This document shows positions 22,169-34,909 of a stretch of 64,000 nucleotides of DNA, piece after piece. Below the pieces are notes generated by a model, which worked only from the letters and a program-made list of their open reading frames with translations, made no database searches and had not been told where the DNA came from. The position numbers and the translations under genes are program-made. Every line of letters begins with the position of its first letter. Within the stretch, counting starts at the first letter, position 1. The DNA is from Cannabis sativa (Eukaryota > Streptophyta > Magnoliopsida > Rosales > Cannabaceae): NCBI RefSeq assembly GCF_029168945.1, contig NC_083604.1, forward strand, positions 7,370,812 through 7,434,811, given 5' to 3'.

Positions 22169-25100
22169 ATGGATCCTCCAAGCATTGAAAATCCACCGCA
22201 CACCACTACTTCAGCTCGCGAGCAACCACCTCAACTTGTTCCTCAGCCACCTTCGATTGTTCAACAACAATCACAGAATCCGTTTCAAAACTCTCTCAGT
22301 TCTTCGCTTGTTGTCAAACTTGATCAATCGAACTTATTGGCCTAGAAATCTCAAGTGATTCCAAAAGTAATTGGACACAGTCTAGACAATATCTTACTCA
22401 CCAGAGTTGCTCCACCGGCTCAACTCGTCAACGACGATGTCAATCAAGAATTTGTCACCTGGAAAGAAAGGACTCTCTCACTCAGGTGGCTCCGTTCATC
22501 AATGTTTGAAACTGTTTTGGGATCTTTGGTTCAGTACAACACGTCTTACATGGCATGGAAAGCATTGAAGCAATGATTTGCATCTCAATCGAAGGCCAGG
22601 ATCCTGCAAATCAAATCTTAACTTTCCACGATTCAGAAAGGTAATCTTTCTATCACCGATTACTATGACAAAGTTAAGACTCTTGATGATTCTTTATCCA
22701 CAGCAAGACATCCTATGGATGAGAGCGATTTGATCATGCATCTTCTCAACGACCTTGGACTAGAGTATGACCCTGTTGTTGCTCATATGACGAGTCTTGT
22801 TGATGATCTCTCCTTTGAATCCATTCAATCATTACTTTTAACCCATGAAAGTCGTTTAGAATGACATTATACTGTCAGTAATACCTCCTCAAAGTTGATG
22901 GCTAACATCTCCACAAGCTCTTCAAGATCTGGTCCTGGCTCGTACTCGCCTTCAAGATCATCTGGCTATAATGGTCGTGGTTATGGTCAAGGACAAATCT
23001 CTCGATCTTCTGTAGGTACTCTAGCCGTGGAGCACTCGCTTTAAAACTTTTGTGCCAAGTCTGTTTCACGAGTGGCCACACAGCAGTAGTGTGCCACTAT
23101 TAATTTGATAAATCATTTGTTACCCCCAAAATTGGAAAATCACATGCTTTCTTGACAGGTATTGATGAGGAAGTAGCATCCCCATACAACTCCGGCCCAA
23201 ATGATCACATAATTTGCTAATGATCTAGACTGGTATGCTGATACTAGTGCTAACAAACATGTAGCAACATGAATGGAGCATCTTGATTTCAAAATGCCTT
23301 ACCATGGCAATGAGTCTCTTGCAGTAGGTGATGGCAAGAAACTCCATATTACTCACATTGGTAATCTTTCTTTATCCTCCACTTTTACTCATGTTCAATT
23401 AAATTCTGTCATCAAAGTTCTAAAATTAACAAAAAATCTTGTTAGTGTGTCTCAACTTACTAAAGATAATTAAGTTTTCTTACAATTTCACTCTACTTGC
23501 TGTTTTGTCGAGGACAAGATAATAGGGAGAGTCTTGCTCAAAGGGAGGGTTAAAAATGAGCTCTATGTGTTGACCAAATCAATTGCCCCACCTGCTCCAG
23601 TTCAACTTGAGTGTCACCTAGCAACTAAGGATTCTAGTTCATGTTGTTCTCCTGCTTATAATTCTGATTGTAATAATGAGACTATTTCAACAGTCTCTTC
23701 CATCATGTAATAATGAGATTGTTTCAATAATCTTTTCATCATGTAACAATCATGTCATTAATAAAAATTTCCTTGTTTTCAATCCTTCAGAATCCTTAAA
23801 TGAGGTTTTTCATGCTAATTTTAATCAAGATATCAATATTTGGTATTCGAAACTAGGACACACTGCCCCTAATATTCTTGCAGAAGTTCTAAACAAACTT
23901 AATTTTAAAGGCTCACTTAAGAAACTAAGATTCTGTGATGCCTGCAAGTTAGGAAAAATACACAAACTACCCTATCCTTTGTCTAGCAGTAGAGCATCTA
24001 TGCCTTTGGAATCGGTTCATACAGATGTGTGGGGACCTTCTCATGTTCCTTCCAAGGAGGAATTTAGGTACCACATACATTCTGTTGATGACTTTAGTCA
24101 ATTTACATAGATTTTTCCCATGACAGTTAAGTCCCAAGCCTTCCCCACATTTCTACAGTTTAAGAAACTTGTTGAAAAACAGTTCAATTTTTCCATTAAA
24201 AAGTTCAATCTGATTGGGGGGGGGGGGTGAGTACAAAACCTTTTCCACTTTCCTTGCTGCTAATGGAATTCAGTTTCAGCATTCTTGTCCACATGATCAT
24301 GAGCAAAATGGTAGAGCTGAATGAAAGCACAAACATATAAATGAAACGGGCATGACATTGCTAGCTCAATCTAGTCTGGATCTCTCCTACTGGTGGTATG
24401 CCTTCCAACATGCAACTTATATTATTAACAGGCTTCCATCACCAGTGATTGATTACTACACACCATATCAATGCTTGTTTCATAAACAACCAGACTATGA
24501 CTTTGTTAAAATATTTAGTTGTGCATGCTTCCCATATCTCAGACCATATAACTCTAACAAGATGTCAATGTAGTCTAAAAAATACATCTTTGTTGGCTAT
24601 TCAATGCAATACAAAGGCTATTTGTGTGAAAATTTATCTGGAAGAGTTTACATTACAAGAAATGTTCAGTTCAATGAAGAAGATTTTCTCGCACTTGGTG
24701 AGAATTCCACTACTCAGTTACAATCTTCCTCTAACAACTCATTATGTTCTACTTGTTTCCTTACACCACCTATAATACAACAAACTAATGCACTTTTTTC
24801 ACCTGTTGTTGAGGAACTAATTATTAGAGCATTGCATACACTAATATCTGTGGTGGATGATCCAAATTCAGCATCAACTAGCACCAAGAATCTCAATCCC
24901 GCACTTGACCACTCCATTGCTCCATCTTAAAATCTTCCTGCATCTACATCTCAAGTGCCTGCAGCCAATCCCTCTTCCACTCCTCAATTTGAACAACCTC
25001 AGCCTTTACCTACTCCACCATCACCACCTCAACGTGCTCAATCCAATCAAACACAACCCCAACCTACTCTTGATATGCCTTCTCCTCCCCCACTACTTCC

Positions 25101-26743
25101 CACTACCACTAAACCACATATAACAAACCAACATCATATGAAAACTAAATTTAAAGGTGGAATCCACAAACCAAAAGCCTACACAACTACTTATCACCCT
25201 CTTCCTGAATCACTTCTACCTACTGAACTAAAATCTCTTAAGTAGGCACTTGCTGACCCCAAATGGAATGCATCAATGAGCATGGAAAATGAAGCTTTAC
25301 TCAAAAATAACATATGAACTTTGGTTCCATGTCACCCAAGCATGCATATAGTTGGTAACAAATGTGTTCACAAGGTGAAACTCAAAGCTGATGGTATCAT
25401 TGATAGGTGCAAATTAAGGGTTGTAGCCAAAGGATATCATCAAACATCAGGGATCAATTACTCTGAAACATTTAGCTCTATTGTGAAACCAACAACTGTT
25501 CGAATTATTCTCACTTTAGTTGTTTCTTACAGCTAGCAAGTTACACAACTTGATGTCTCAAAGGCCTTTCTCAATGAAAATCTTTAATGTAGTAACCACC
25601 TGGGTTTGAGGATCTAACAAAGCCAAATCATGTGTGTAAACTACACAAAGCAATCTATGGGCTGAAGCAAGCACCAAGAGCTCAGAATGATAAACTCAAA
25701 AACGCCCTAATCAGTAAAGGCTTTAAGGTACCTCAAATTGATAACTCCCTGTTTGTCTATGGAGATGGTCCAAATTTAGTCATTCTACTTGTTTATGTAG
25801 ATGACATACTTGTGGCAGGTCCTAACAAAAGCCTAATCTCCCAACGAATCTCTGTTCTCAACAAAGAATTTTCTCTCAAAGATTTGGAGCTCTTCATTAT
25901 TTCCTTGGGGTTGAAATAATAAGAAACTCAACTGGTATGTACTTATCACAGCCTAAGTACATTTTAGACTTACTTGTCAAGGTTCGTATGGAAGGAGTAA
26001 AGCCTAGTCCAAGTCCTACAAGCTCTGCTCATGTTTTGTCTTTAACCAATGGTGAATCCTTCTCAGATCCAACCCTATACAGAAGTACATTGGGAGCCTT
26101 GTAATACCTAACACTTAATAGACCTGATGTTGCCTTTATTGTCAATAAACTAAGTTAGTTTATTCATGCACCAACAATTGTGCATTGGGAGGCTTGCAAA
26201 TGGCTGTTTAAATACTTGAAAAAGACAATTCATGAGGAATTACACATCAAACTGTGCCTCAGACTTTGAATTCATGGGTAATTTGATGTTTATTGGGCTA
26301 GCTGCCCTGATGATAGGAGAGCAACTGGGGGGCATGCCATATTCCTTGGAGGAAATCTCATTTCCTGGTCTGTCAAAAAGCAGCATGTTGTTGCTCGAAG
26401 CAGCACATAAAGTGAGTTTCGTTCTTTGGCCAATACAACAGCTGAAATAAAGTGGTTGTTATCAATACTATCTGAACACAAAGTGTCTTTGCCAGCTATA
26501 CCAATAATTTGGGTGGACAATCAAGGACCTGTCTCTCTTGCAGCGAACCCTGTTTTTCGTGCTCACTCGAAACACATAGAGATAGATCTCTATTTTGTTC
26601 GAGATCAATTGCTTGCAGGAGAGTTGGAGGTTTGATATGTTCCCTCCATTGACCAAACTACAGATATACTTACAAGGGCTTTGTCCAAAGATCAATTCAA
26701 CTATTTGAAATCCAAATTGAGTGTAATATGCTCTTTCATTTGA
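22169..26743 (+). pseudogene. gag-pol pseudogene of the decayed Copia
   Basis: The ATG at 22169 starts a gag beginning MDPPSIENPP. Recognisable pieces follow: gag core (ITDYYDKVKTL, LNDLGLEYDPVV) around 22640-22860, integrase zinc region (WYSKLGHTAPN...CDACKLGK) near 23840-23960, core end (HDHEQNGRAE) near 24300, RT (AKGYHQTSGINYSETF; YGLKQAPRA; VYVDDILVAG) from 25430 to 25820, and RNase H (WVDNQGPVSLAANP; HSKHIEIDLYFVRDQL) near 26510-26620. More than ten stops or frame changes interrupt it, including a run of twelve Gs at 24216-24227 in the integrase core. It cannot encode a working protein. Confidence 0.88.
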
Positions 26744-26751
26744 GGGGGATA

Positions 26752-26978
26752 ATATAAATAATGTCTCTTATAGTATTAATTAGTTTGCTTTTATTCTCTA
26801 ACTGTTTTTTAACTATAACAGTTAACTGTTTTAGTTAACTAACTTTTTACTTGTTCTTTATGTAATCTCCTCTCTATAAATAAAAAATTTCTCTCTTTTA
26901 GTCTATAACTTTTTTATAGATTGATGAGATTGTTGTATTCAATATACTCTGCTACAATTTATATTGATAAGTTCTTAA
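26752..26978 (+). repeat. 3' LTR of the decayed Copia
   Basis: Matches the 5' LTR over most of its length; the first bases are too altered to place the TG exactly. Confidence 0.75.
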
Positions 26979-27867
26979 ATTTTTACACCTAAACAATGTT
27001 ACTCTTTTGTAATTTATGCACATAAAGTATATATCAAAACATATTATTCATTAATGTATTATAATTTTTAAATAGGAGTCATCTTTATCAGATATAATTA
27101 GCTCTCCTTACTCTTTTGTAGAAATGTCCATTTTCTTATCTATATCTCTATTCTTTACATGTAATTTGACATGAGTACAAATCATTATTAAAAATTAAAA
27201 AAAAAAAAAATTAAAAAATTTATGTCCCATTACCATCACACAACGCAGTCGCATACCCCACGCATCGATGTTTGACATTGTTGTCGTTTTCTCTCTTTAA
27301 TGCCGTTTCATGTTCAGTGTCGCTTTTCTTATCCACAATTATTATAGTTATTAGTTTGACTATTATTGATCAATATCAACGAAATCCCAGCAAATTTATT
27401 ATTAAAGATAAGAGTGAGGGGTTAGAACTTAGAATGTAGTCGTTGTCGCTTTGGATTTGTAAGGGACAAATGATTTTATCTGGAGTAGATGAGATTCTTT
27501 TTATTTCAGAATATTATTTGCAAGAATGTATACAAATACATTATTTATATATATAGATGTGAGCCGAAATTAATGTTAATTTGTATATATGATTATAATA
27601 TCTCATAAAAGGAAGAAAATGAAAGAATATATAGGCTGGATGTTGATTTACAAAGGGTCCTATTCATAGACAAGAACCCCAAGCTATACACGATAGAATG
27701 TCAAAAAAAAAAAAACTCCCTAATAAAAACCTCACCAAATTGAAGGAACATGCTATATTCACAAAAATGTCCTTTCCTAATGCTGAATCTCCGCAAACAT
27801 GCTTCTTCAATCCTGTGAATTTCTCTCGTTTCCAATAAAATAATAATAATAATAAGAAGAAGAAAAA
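26979..27867. other. A+T-rich intergenic DNA and 3' side of the carboxylesterase gene
   Basis: Contains an A14 run near 27198-27212, a short repeat of the 21245 region near 27117, and a TAA/TAATAA repeat at 27837-27856 just after the carboxylesterase stop. No other gene seen. Confidence 0.5.
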
Positions 27868-29839
27868 TCAATAAGAAAACTCATGGCCTCTAAGTGAGAT
27901 ATACTTTTTGATCCAAATAGCAATATCATCAGCACAAGCCATGGCCTGAGGTGTGTGGAGGAGCACTTCAAGAGTGGCAAAATCATGCACAGCGTCCTTG
28001 TACTCAAGTACTGGTGCATCCACGTTAGCTCTCCGCAGTTCCTCTGAGTAAGCAGTGGCGCGATCACGCATCAAGTCGTGCTCGGCGACCACTGTGAGCG
28101 TTGGGGTCATGTGTTTCAGATTCAACTCTCTCCTGGAAACTAGGGGGTTGGCTGCAGGGTGGTCAAGGTTGAACTCTTTCTTGGGTAAAAACAGCTTCCA
28201 GGCCATAGAGCACATAGCCTTGTCGTACAAATAAGAATTTGAAAATTTGATTTCGGACATTGTGGGAACATTTCCAGTGAAGAAAGGGTACATTAGGACT
28301 TGTGCTACAACCTTAATGGGATCCAAAAGCTTCCCAGTCATGACGGCTTTTCGAGCTACGTAGTCTGCTATGTTCGCACCAGAACTCACCCCAAGTAGTA
28401 CACATCTGTCATAATTGATAACAAGAGTGTTACATATCACACAAACTAGAGCAAAACTACTGCTAAAACTAGAAGCATTACACTAAATAGGGACAATAAA
28501 TGAGTAGGCCAAACCAAACACCTGGTTAGTTTCCATTCGAAAAGGAATGAGTTTGATCTAAGCAAGCTCTTAAAATAAGGAATGAGTTTGATCTAAGCAA
28601 GCTCTTAAAATCCTGATTCTAAATCAATGCTTTACAATCGACATGTTTCTGTGAGAAGTATAGGATCAAAACATTTTAAAAAATTCAGGTTAAACACAAA
28701 CCCTGATTTGCATTTACACACAAAGCAATGTAATTTGCTTAAAATAAATAAACAAGCAAACTAGAAATGAAGACCAAATGTCAAAAAATTGGTAGAAGAT
28801 TTTCATAAGAAGCTAAAAATACAATCCATACATTTGTGCTTTTACAAGTCCGTACATATTCATAGGCTAAAGGTTATCTACAATTTTTATGACAATCTTG
28901 TGTAGTAGTAATTCGCTAATCTAAGGTTCTGAGAATCCAAACTTTAAACCATGTTCTACAATTGATTATGGTGGTAGTTCGACATTATGTGGATAAAAAT
29001 GTAAATTTTCCAACGATTTCTAAAAAAGAACAAATATTTATCTCTATTTCTAGCACATTGAGGGTATGCTTCAACATATATGAGCAAACTTAAAAGCAAA
29101 AATCAAAGGTAACAAAGTATCAGTATTAAGACATTTTCATGAATGAGTTTAGGAAGATATACCTCGATGGATCACCGTGAGCAGCCAACCAAGGCTCCGC
29201 CATGGCCTCCCCAAAGCTATCAAAAATTCGACGATTAGCACGGACGTGTCTCACATTACGAAGAGAAGCCAAGTTCGCCTGCTTCCCAAGCCAATTCAAA
29301 ACCTTAATCCCATCCTCAAAGGCCGCAGGAAACCGACTCTCCGGCGCTAGCCTATAACCCACGGCCACAACAATCACATCACAAAGCTTAGCCATCCGCC
29401 GACAAAAGGTGTCATTCTCCGGCGACGCGTTGCTCCCACTGACGAACCCCCCACCGTGAAATTGCAACATCACCGGGAGTTTCCGGCACCGAGACAACGA
29501 CTGAGGAGGAGAATAACCACCGTAAGCAACACCATCATCACAGCTGCTGCTGCGACTCTTATCTGAAGAATCAGAAACCCCTAAGACGGAATCGGGGAGG
29601 AAGATTCGAATAGAAAGAGAAGATAAGGGATCGACATGGATGTCTTTACTAGCGACGCCGTTTTGGAAAGAAGGGTTAGCCTGAACAATGGGGTCTCCGG
29701 GTCTGGAGATGATTCCAAATGGGTCGGAATTGGATCCGGATCCGGAGCCTTCGAGTTGAGAAGATGATAATTTGTGAAGTAGTTGCTTGAGGCAGAGCTT
29801 GTAATACAAGCTGTAGATCTTGACGGTGAGAGTGGGCAT
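27868..29839 (-). CDS. Plant carboxylesterase, CXE family (CXE16-like)
   Basis: A serine hydrolase of the alpha/beta-hydrolase fold, probably cytosolic; substrates of this CXE group are not established. Two exons: 29839-29163 and 28405-27868. The 757-bp intron (GT at 29162, AG at 28406) splits an Arg codon and gives 404 residues. Visible: oxyanion-hole HGGG at residues 128-131, nucleophile elbow GVSSG with Ser233, acid Asp336 in EHD, and catalytic His366 in AVHDF, so the triad is complete. The Met of MPTLTVKIYS is preferred to one eight codons upstream because homologues such as Arabidopsis CXE16 begin MPxxxVKxYS. A Gly/Ser-rich stretch at 28-40 and a Ser/Asp-rich loop at 87-105 are the variable parts. 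A decayed LINE ends about 400 bp upstream. No defect seen. Confidence 0.93.
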
Positions 29840-30236
29840 GGCTGGTTTGATCGAGGAGATCAAAACAGTTTTTTTTCTAGGGTTTCGAATTGAATTGGAG
29901 CGGTGGAGAAGAGGAATGAGAAGAATGACTGGTTCAATTCAATTTAGGATTTGGGAAAAGACGGCGTCAGGTAGAGACGGTGGTCTCATCAGTTGGAGTT
30001 ATTGGGAAGCTTCGATCCAAAAAATGTTCCGGTGCTTCGCTGTCTAGCGGTTCAACTATGGACTTTCAATTGGTATGAGCGTGCTGCCACGTCACATCAT
30101 ACTGAATGTTTTACCATACCGTACCAACTACAGCTGCTGCGTCTGTCTTTTGTCGTTGCTGACCTGGCATTGCATCTCTCACGTGCACCACATGCTTTTG
30201 TTGTTACTATTGCTAATTAAAATAGGATTTCTATCA
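29840..30236. other. Upstream region of the carboxylesterase gene
   Basis: Rather G+C-rich near the gene; ends at the poly(T) that marks the LINE 3' end. No clear TATA box found. Confidence 0.5.
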
Positions 30237-30246
30237 TTTTTTTTTT

Positions 30247-31227
30247 TTAATGAAAGAGGACAATAACAAAGTATATAAACGGATGGATAGTCTCTAACCA
30301 ATAATAAGTTTCATCCACCCCTAACGCAAACTTAGCCAAGTCATGGGCAGCCATATTAGCTGTACGCTTGACGTGAAAAATAGTTATATTAAGGAAAAAC
30401 GACAAAAGACAAGAAACATTAACAATCAGATCATGAATAGTAGAAATTGAATTGAAGGGAGCTTTCAATGCATTAACAACTATAAGTACATCAGTCTCAA
30501 TGTGTGAAACCGGTAGATCGTGTTGTAATGTCCAATAATTAAGGCTATAGAAAAGTGTTTTTGCCTCCATTTTATGGGAAGAAAAATTCCCAATTGCTGG
30601 CATTGAAAGAGCAGCCTTAACACATCGATTTGAGTCACGAATTAAAGCACCAACTCCAAGCACATTGTTATTGACATCCACAGCGGCGTCGACATTTAAT
30701 TTAAAACCATCACCAAGCGGCGGCTTCCATGGAGCTGGGGCAGGGACAACTTGGGGAGGGGGCTGCGTTTAGGCTTGAGAAGCTTCAGGATGGTATTTTG
30801 TGGTAGCAACAAGAAAATTTTGGCAGTAGGTGTAGGCATATGAGGCTAAATCTCTTGCTGGTTTTGGTCTTTGTCCATGCACAACTTTGTTCCTTTCACT
30901 CCAAATCGACCAAAGCATACAAAATATTTGTTCCATTTCAGATTTGGAATGAATTGAATGAAGATGCAGCAAGTAATCACCTCTTTTAATTAAAGAACAA
31001 GCATGCTAGTCAAAGGTAAGCTTTGAGTATGTCCAAACCTTCTTGGCATATTTACAAGTGAAGAGTGCATGGCCAATGATTTCCCAAGCTTGACGACATA
31101 CTGAGCATGTCGAATCGGTGATAATTTTTCTCTTCACAAGAGAAGTAGCCACTTGTAAAGCATCATTTATAACTCTCCATGTGAAAATTTTAACTTTCGG
31201 AGGAAGTTGTAGAGCCCATAAAAAATT
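30247..31227 (-). pseudogene. LINE ORF2, zinc-finger and RNase H end
   Basis: Continues beyond the solo LTR with the reverse-transcriptase zinc-binding region (31227 to about 31000), an LWSIWSERNKVVHG segment (30972-30769) and an RNase H domain (30681-30247: VGALIRDSN, MEAKTLFYSLN, IETDVLIVVNAL, VKRTANMAAHDLAKFAL). Interrupted by stops near 30768. It ends at the poly(A). Confidence 0.85.
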
Positions 31228-33096
31228 TGTTGGAATTATTTTACCGGGATCTTAGATCTACTCACAAGTATGTTGATTAACACCTTAAATATGAACTTCT
31301 AAAACAATTATAAGTAAACACATATAAAGTATGAGAAACCTTACATTGGGTGCAGCGGAATAATATGTCTCCTTCCACTCAGATCTCTAACCCTTGTATC
31401 CTTTCTGTCGCAGAGTATTATCAAAATCTGAGCCCGAATGTCCTTCTTGTTGAATTGGTTTCTTCACGATCTTCCACACTATGATTGAGGTACTACTTGC
31501 TGTGTGTGGGCACTACTCTATCACTAAGAGGTTTCGAAACAATTAAAGAAGAAGGAGGAAAGAGAGTAGCAGCTAGGTTTAGTGAGATGGCTCAAGTTTT
31601 TCTCTGAAAGGAATAAGATGCATTGTTACTTTTCCTGAAGCCATCACTATCTATTTATAGTATGCCACATAGGGTTAGGTTTGAATTATTTGACATTAAA
31701 ATAATGAAAATATTAAATGATAATCCCTACATAAGTGGCCGGCCATGGCTTGTGGATATGGGCCCCACTTTTGTAAGTTTTCTGTTTTATCACTTCTGCA
31801 TCTCATTTTCTCAAAAACGCCAATTTTCAAATTCAACCATTTAAATGTCAATTTTAACTATTTAATAACTATAATTAATTATTAAATAATATTGTCATTT
31901 AATATATTTATTAATTAGACCAACCAAAGTACCTTAATTAACAAATATACCCTAGAAACTCTTTCTTTACAGTTTCGCCCTTGCTTAGTGAAAAATTCAC
32001 AAATAGACATAGTCTAATTTGAGAATTATAATTGATTAATCAAAACTAATTAAAAGAGTCTTACTAGTAGTATTGTCTCAACTAGTGTGGGGACCATGGG
32101 TCTATATATCTGAGCTTCCAATAAGCAGATCAAGAATTTACATCTTAAATTCACTCACTTATTAATTCTTCATTGAATCCACGCATAGAACTTAGAATTG
32201 CACTCTCAGTATATAGAATGCTCTATATGTTCCACCATATAGACACATCATTAGTTATCCATTGTTATAATCCTAATTTGATCAATGATCCTCTATATGA
32301 ATGATCTACACTGTAAAGGGATTAAATTACCATAACACCCTACAATGTATTTTATCCTTAAAACACTTAACCCCGTATAAATGATATTTCAGCTAAGTGA
32401 AATGAGTACTCCACCATTTATTTTCGTTTGGTTAAGCTCGAAGAAAATCATCTTTTACTTTCTATTTGCCAGATGGAAGCTATAGATTCCATATTTATGT
32501 TAGCACTCCCACTCAATTGCACTACCGTGTTCCCAAAATGTACGTATCACCCTGACCCAAAAGTAGGCTTAACTAACAAATCAAAGAACACGAATATAAC
32601 TCTTGAGATTGAACCTAATCATATCAAGATTAAGATCATTTGATCTAGGATCAACTAGGTGATATTGAATTGAATAGATATTACGGTAAGTTTAATAAAT
32701 CTATGTCAAAGTTCAATATCTGTCCCTTCCGATGCATACTCCATGCATCCAACCCAAGCTTTACTTTAACCAATGCTCTAGAAAGAACGTAGTATTTCTC
32801 CAAATGCAAGTAAACTCTGTTGTAGATTGTCATATCAGTAAAACCCCAGTGTTCTGATAAATATAGGAATCTTTAATCATATAGTCATGTTTACTTTCCA
32901 CTGTGCTGACAACACAATAAACAGGATCAAGTATGTGAAAAGGGTTTGGATGAATTTATAAATCAAATAGACAAATAATTGATAAGGTGAACCAAAACAT
33001 ACACAAATGAATGAAAAATACTTCTGTTTCTTTATTGATATTGAATAATATGGATTACATTGAAATGGAGTTTTATTTAGGGCATAAAACCCAACA
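31228..33096 (-). repeat. Solo LTR, copy 1 (Angela/BARE-like Copia), inside the LINE
   Basis: 1869 bp from TGTTGGAATT to AAACCCAACA with perfect 5-bp duplications AAATT at 31223-31227 and 33097-33101. The LINE reading resumes on the other side. No internal region is present. A second copy lies at 57670-59548. On the minus strand it begins TGTTGGGTTTTATGCCCTAA, like Angela/BARE-type LTRs, and an AATAAAG signal follows, so it is probably oriented minus. Confidence 0.88.
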
Positions 33097-34909
33097 AAAT
33101 TCCACCAAGAAGATGCCGAAGTTGAGCTTGAGGAGTTCTCAGTTTCATCAAGCGATCTGGCCAAATGATATCCCGATTGGACTGTGTAAATGTCGGTGTG
33201 TTGGTGATGCCATATTAGCCTATGATCGGAGCTGAAGTAACTAAGTGGAACTGTGAGAATTCGTTCCACATCGAGAGGTGAAAAAAACTGCTGAAGCAGA
33301 GGCATATTCCATTGGCGGTCTGGTGTGATTAAATTCGCAACAGTACCATTTAGAGGCCTTGTGTAACGAAAAGGCAGGAATGAGCTATGACCTGGGAGCC
33401 AAGGATCAGTACCGCTTAGAATAGATCTCCCTTCGCCAACCTTCCAACGCAGACCAGATTTGAGAAGGTCTTTACCCCAGTGAATAGCTTGCCAAGTTAA
33501 GGAAGGGGAGTGACCGATATGAGCTTCTAATACTGAATTATGTGGGTAGTATCTGCTTTTGAGAAGCTGTCCAAGTAAAGAGTCCGATTTTTCAATAAGG
33601 CACCAAGCTTGTTTTGCAAGTAGAGCTTGGTTAAAGTGTACAAAAGATCGGAAACCCATGCCACCATCACACTTTTTTTTTTGCAAAGTAAATTCCAATT
33701 GCGCCAATGTATCTTAGTGCCATTCTCATTCATACCCCACCAAAAGTTAGCCATCATAGATTCAAGTTGTTTATAGAAGTACACCGGTAAACGGAAGCAA
33801 CTCATAGCATAGGTAGGAATAGATTAGACAACCGCTTTGAGAAGCACTTCCCGACCACCCACTGAAAAAATGTTTTCATTCCAATTGTGCATTAGTTTCC
33901 AAATCCTTTCCTTGATGTGACTGAAAAGTTCCTTTTTGTCCTTTCTCGAATAAGATGACAAATTAAGATATTTTTCATGACATTCGCTAATGGGCATGTT
34001 GAGATGCCTGTGAAAAAATATTTGGGCAGCCAAAGTAGTGTTAGGGGAAAAGGACATTACAGATTTGTCTGAATTAAGAACCTGCCCTGAAGCGCGATGA
34101 TAAAGATCCAGAACCCGTTTAATGGCGAGACAAGAGCTTTCATTAGCCTGACAAAAGAGGAGGCTATCGTCTGCAAACAGTAGGTGAGAGATAGGGGTAG
34201 CACGCCTAGTGAGTTTGAACCCATTGAGATTGCCAATGTCTTGTTCATGCTGTAGGAGTCGTGACAAGCCTTCAGAACATATCAAAAACAGGTACGGAGA
34301 TAAAGGACATCCTTGCCTTAGTCCTCTAGATGGAGTTAAAGCACCCATAACCTCACCATTGATGAGAAAGGAGAAGCTATTAGTGGTTAAGCATCTCATA
34401 ATCAGCGATGTCCATTGAGAACAAAAACCCATTTTCTTCATAACTTCTTCAATGAATCTCCATTCTACTCAATCAAAAGCCTTGCTCATATCTAGCTTGA
34501 AAGATGCAATACAGTTGCGGCTCGAGGTCTTGTTTTTGATGGCATGAATCAATTCAAAGGCCACCAAGATATTGTCCGTGATTAAACGGTTGGGTAAGAA
34601 GGCGCTTTGCGTTGCGGAGATCACTTTTGGAAGAACATGCTTGAATCTTGCCACAAGAATTTTAGTAACAAGTTTGGAAATAACATTACATAGGCTGATT
34701 GGTCTGAATTCTTGCATTCTTTATGCCTTCTTAACCTTCGGGAGAAGAGTGATGATTGTTCGGTTCAAGCTTGTTGGGTCAGCTCCATCATTCAAAACAC
34801 TTAATACAACTTTAGAAACAAGATCCCCCATAATAGACCAATAATGCTGATAAAACATGGCTGACATACCATCTACTCCAGGGCTTTTATCTGCTGCCAT
34901 GGTCTTCAA
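33097..34909 (-). pseudogene. LINE ORF2, reverse transcriptase domain (broken)
   Basis: Starts [14 protein letters not shown] and carries [48 protein letters not shown] and the catalytic [10 protein letters not shown], then the [11 protein letters not shown] thumb region. Stops are seen after KVKKA (34721), after KAFD (34469; probably an Arg CGA changed to TGA) and after LKAVV (33824), plus a frameshift at the T run near 33669. The downstream part ([17 protein letters not shown]...) runs up to ASSWWNF, where the solo LTR enters. Confidence 0.87.

Larger units (their letters stand above)
21924..26978 (+). mobile_element. Decayed Copia element with short LTRs
   Basis: LTRs of about 215-230 bp at 21924-22136 and about 26752-26978 share blocks such as AACAGTTAACTGTTTTAGTT and GTAATCTCCTCTCTATAAAT. 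A damaged primer site (TGGTATCAAAAAGCC at 22137) follows the first and a purine tract (TTGAGGGGGATAAT near 26740) precedes the second. gag, protease, integrase, RT and RNase H pieces appear in order with many stops and frameshifts. The LTRs are clearly diverged, so this is an old insertion. No convincing target duplication was found. Confidence 0.88.

Noticed and set aside
24216..24227. Run of twelve Gs as a possible regulatory G-tract
   Set aside because: It lies where the integrase WGGE codons should be and is most simply a slippage expansion in a dead element.
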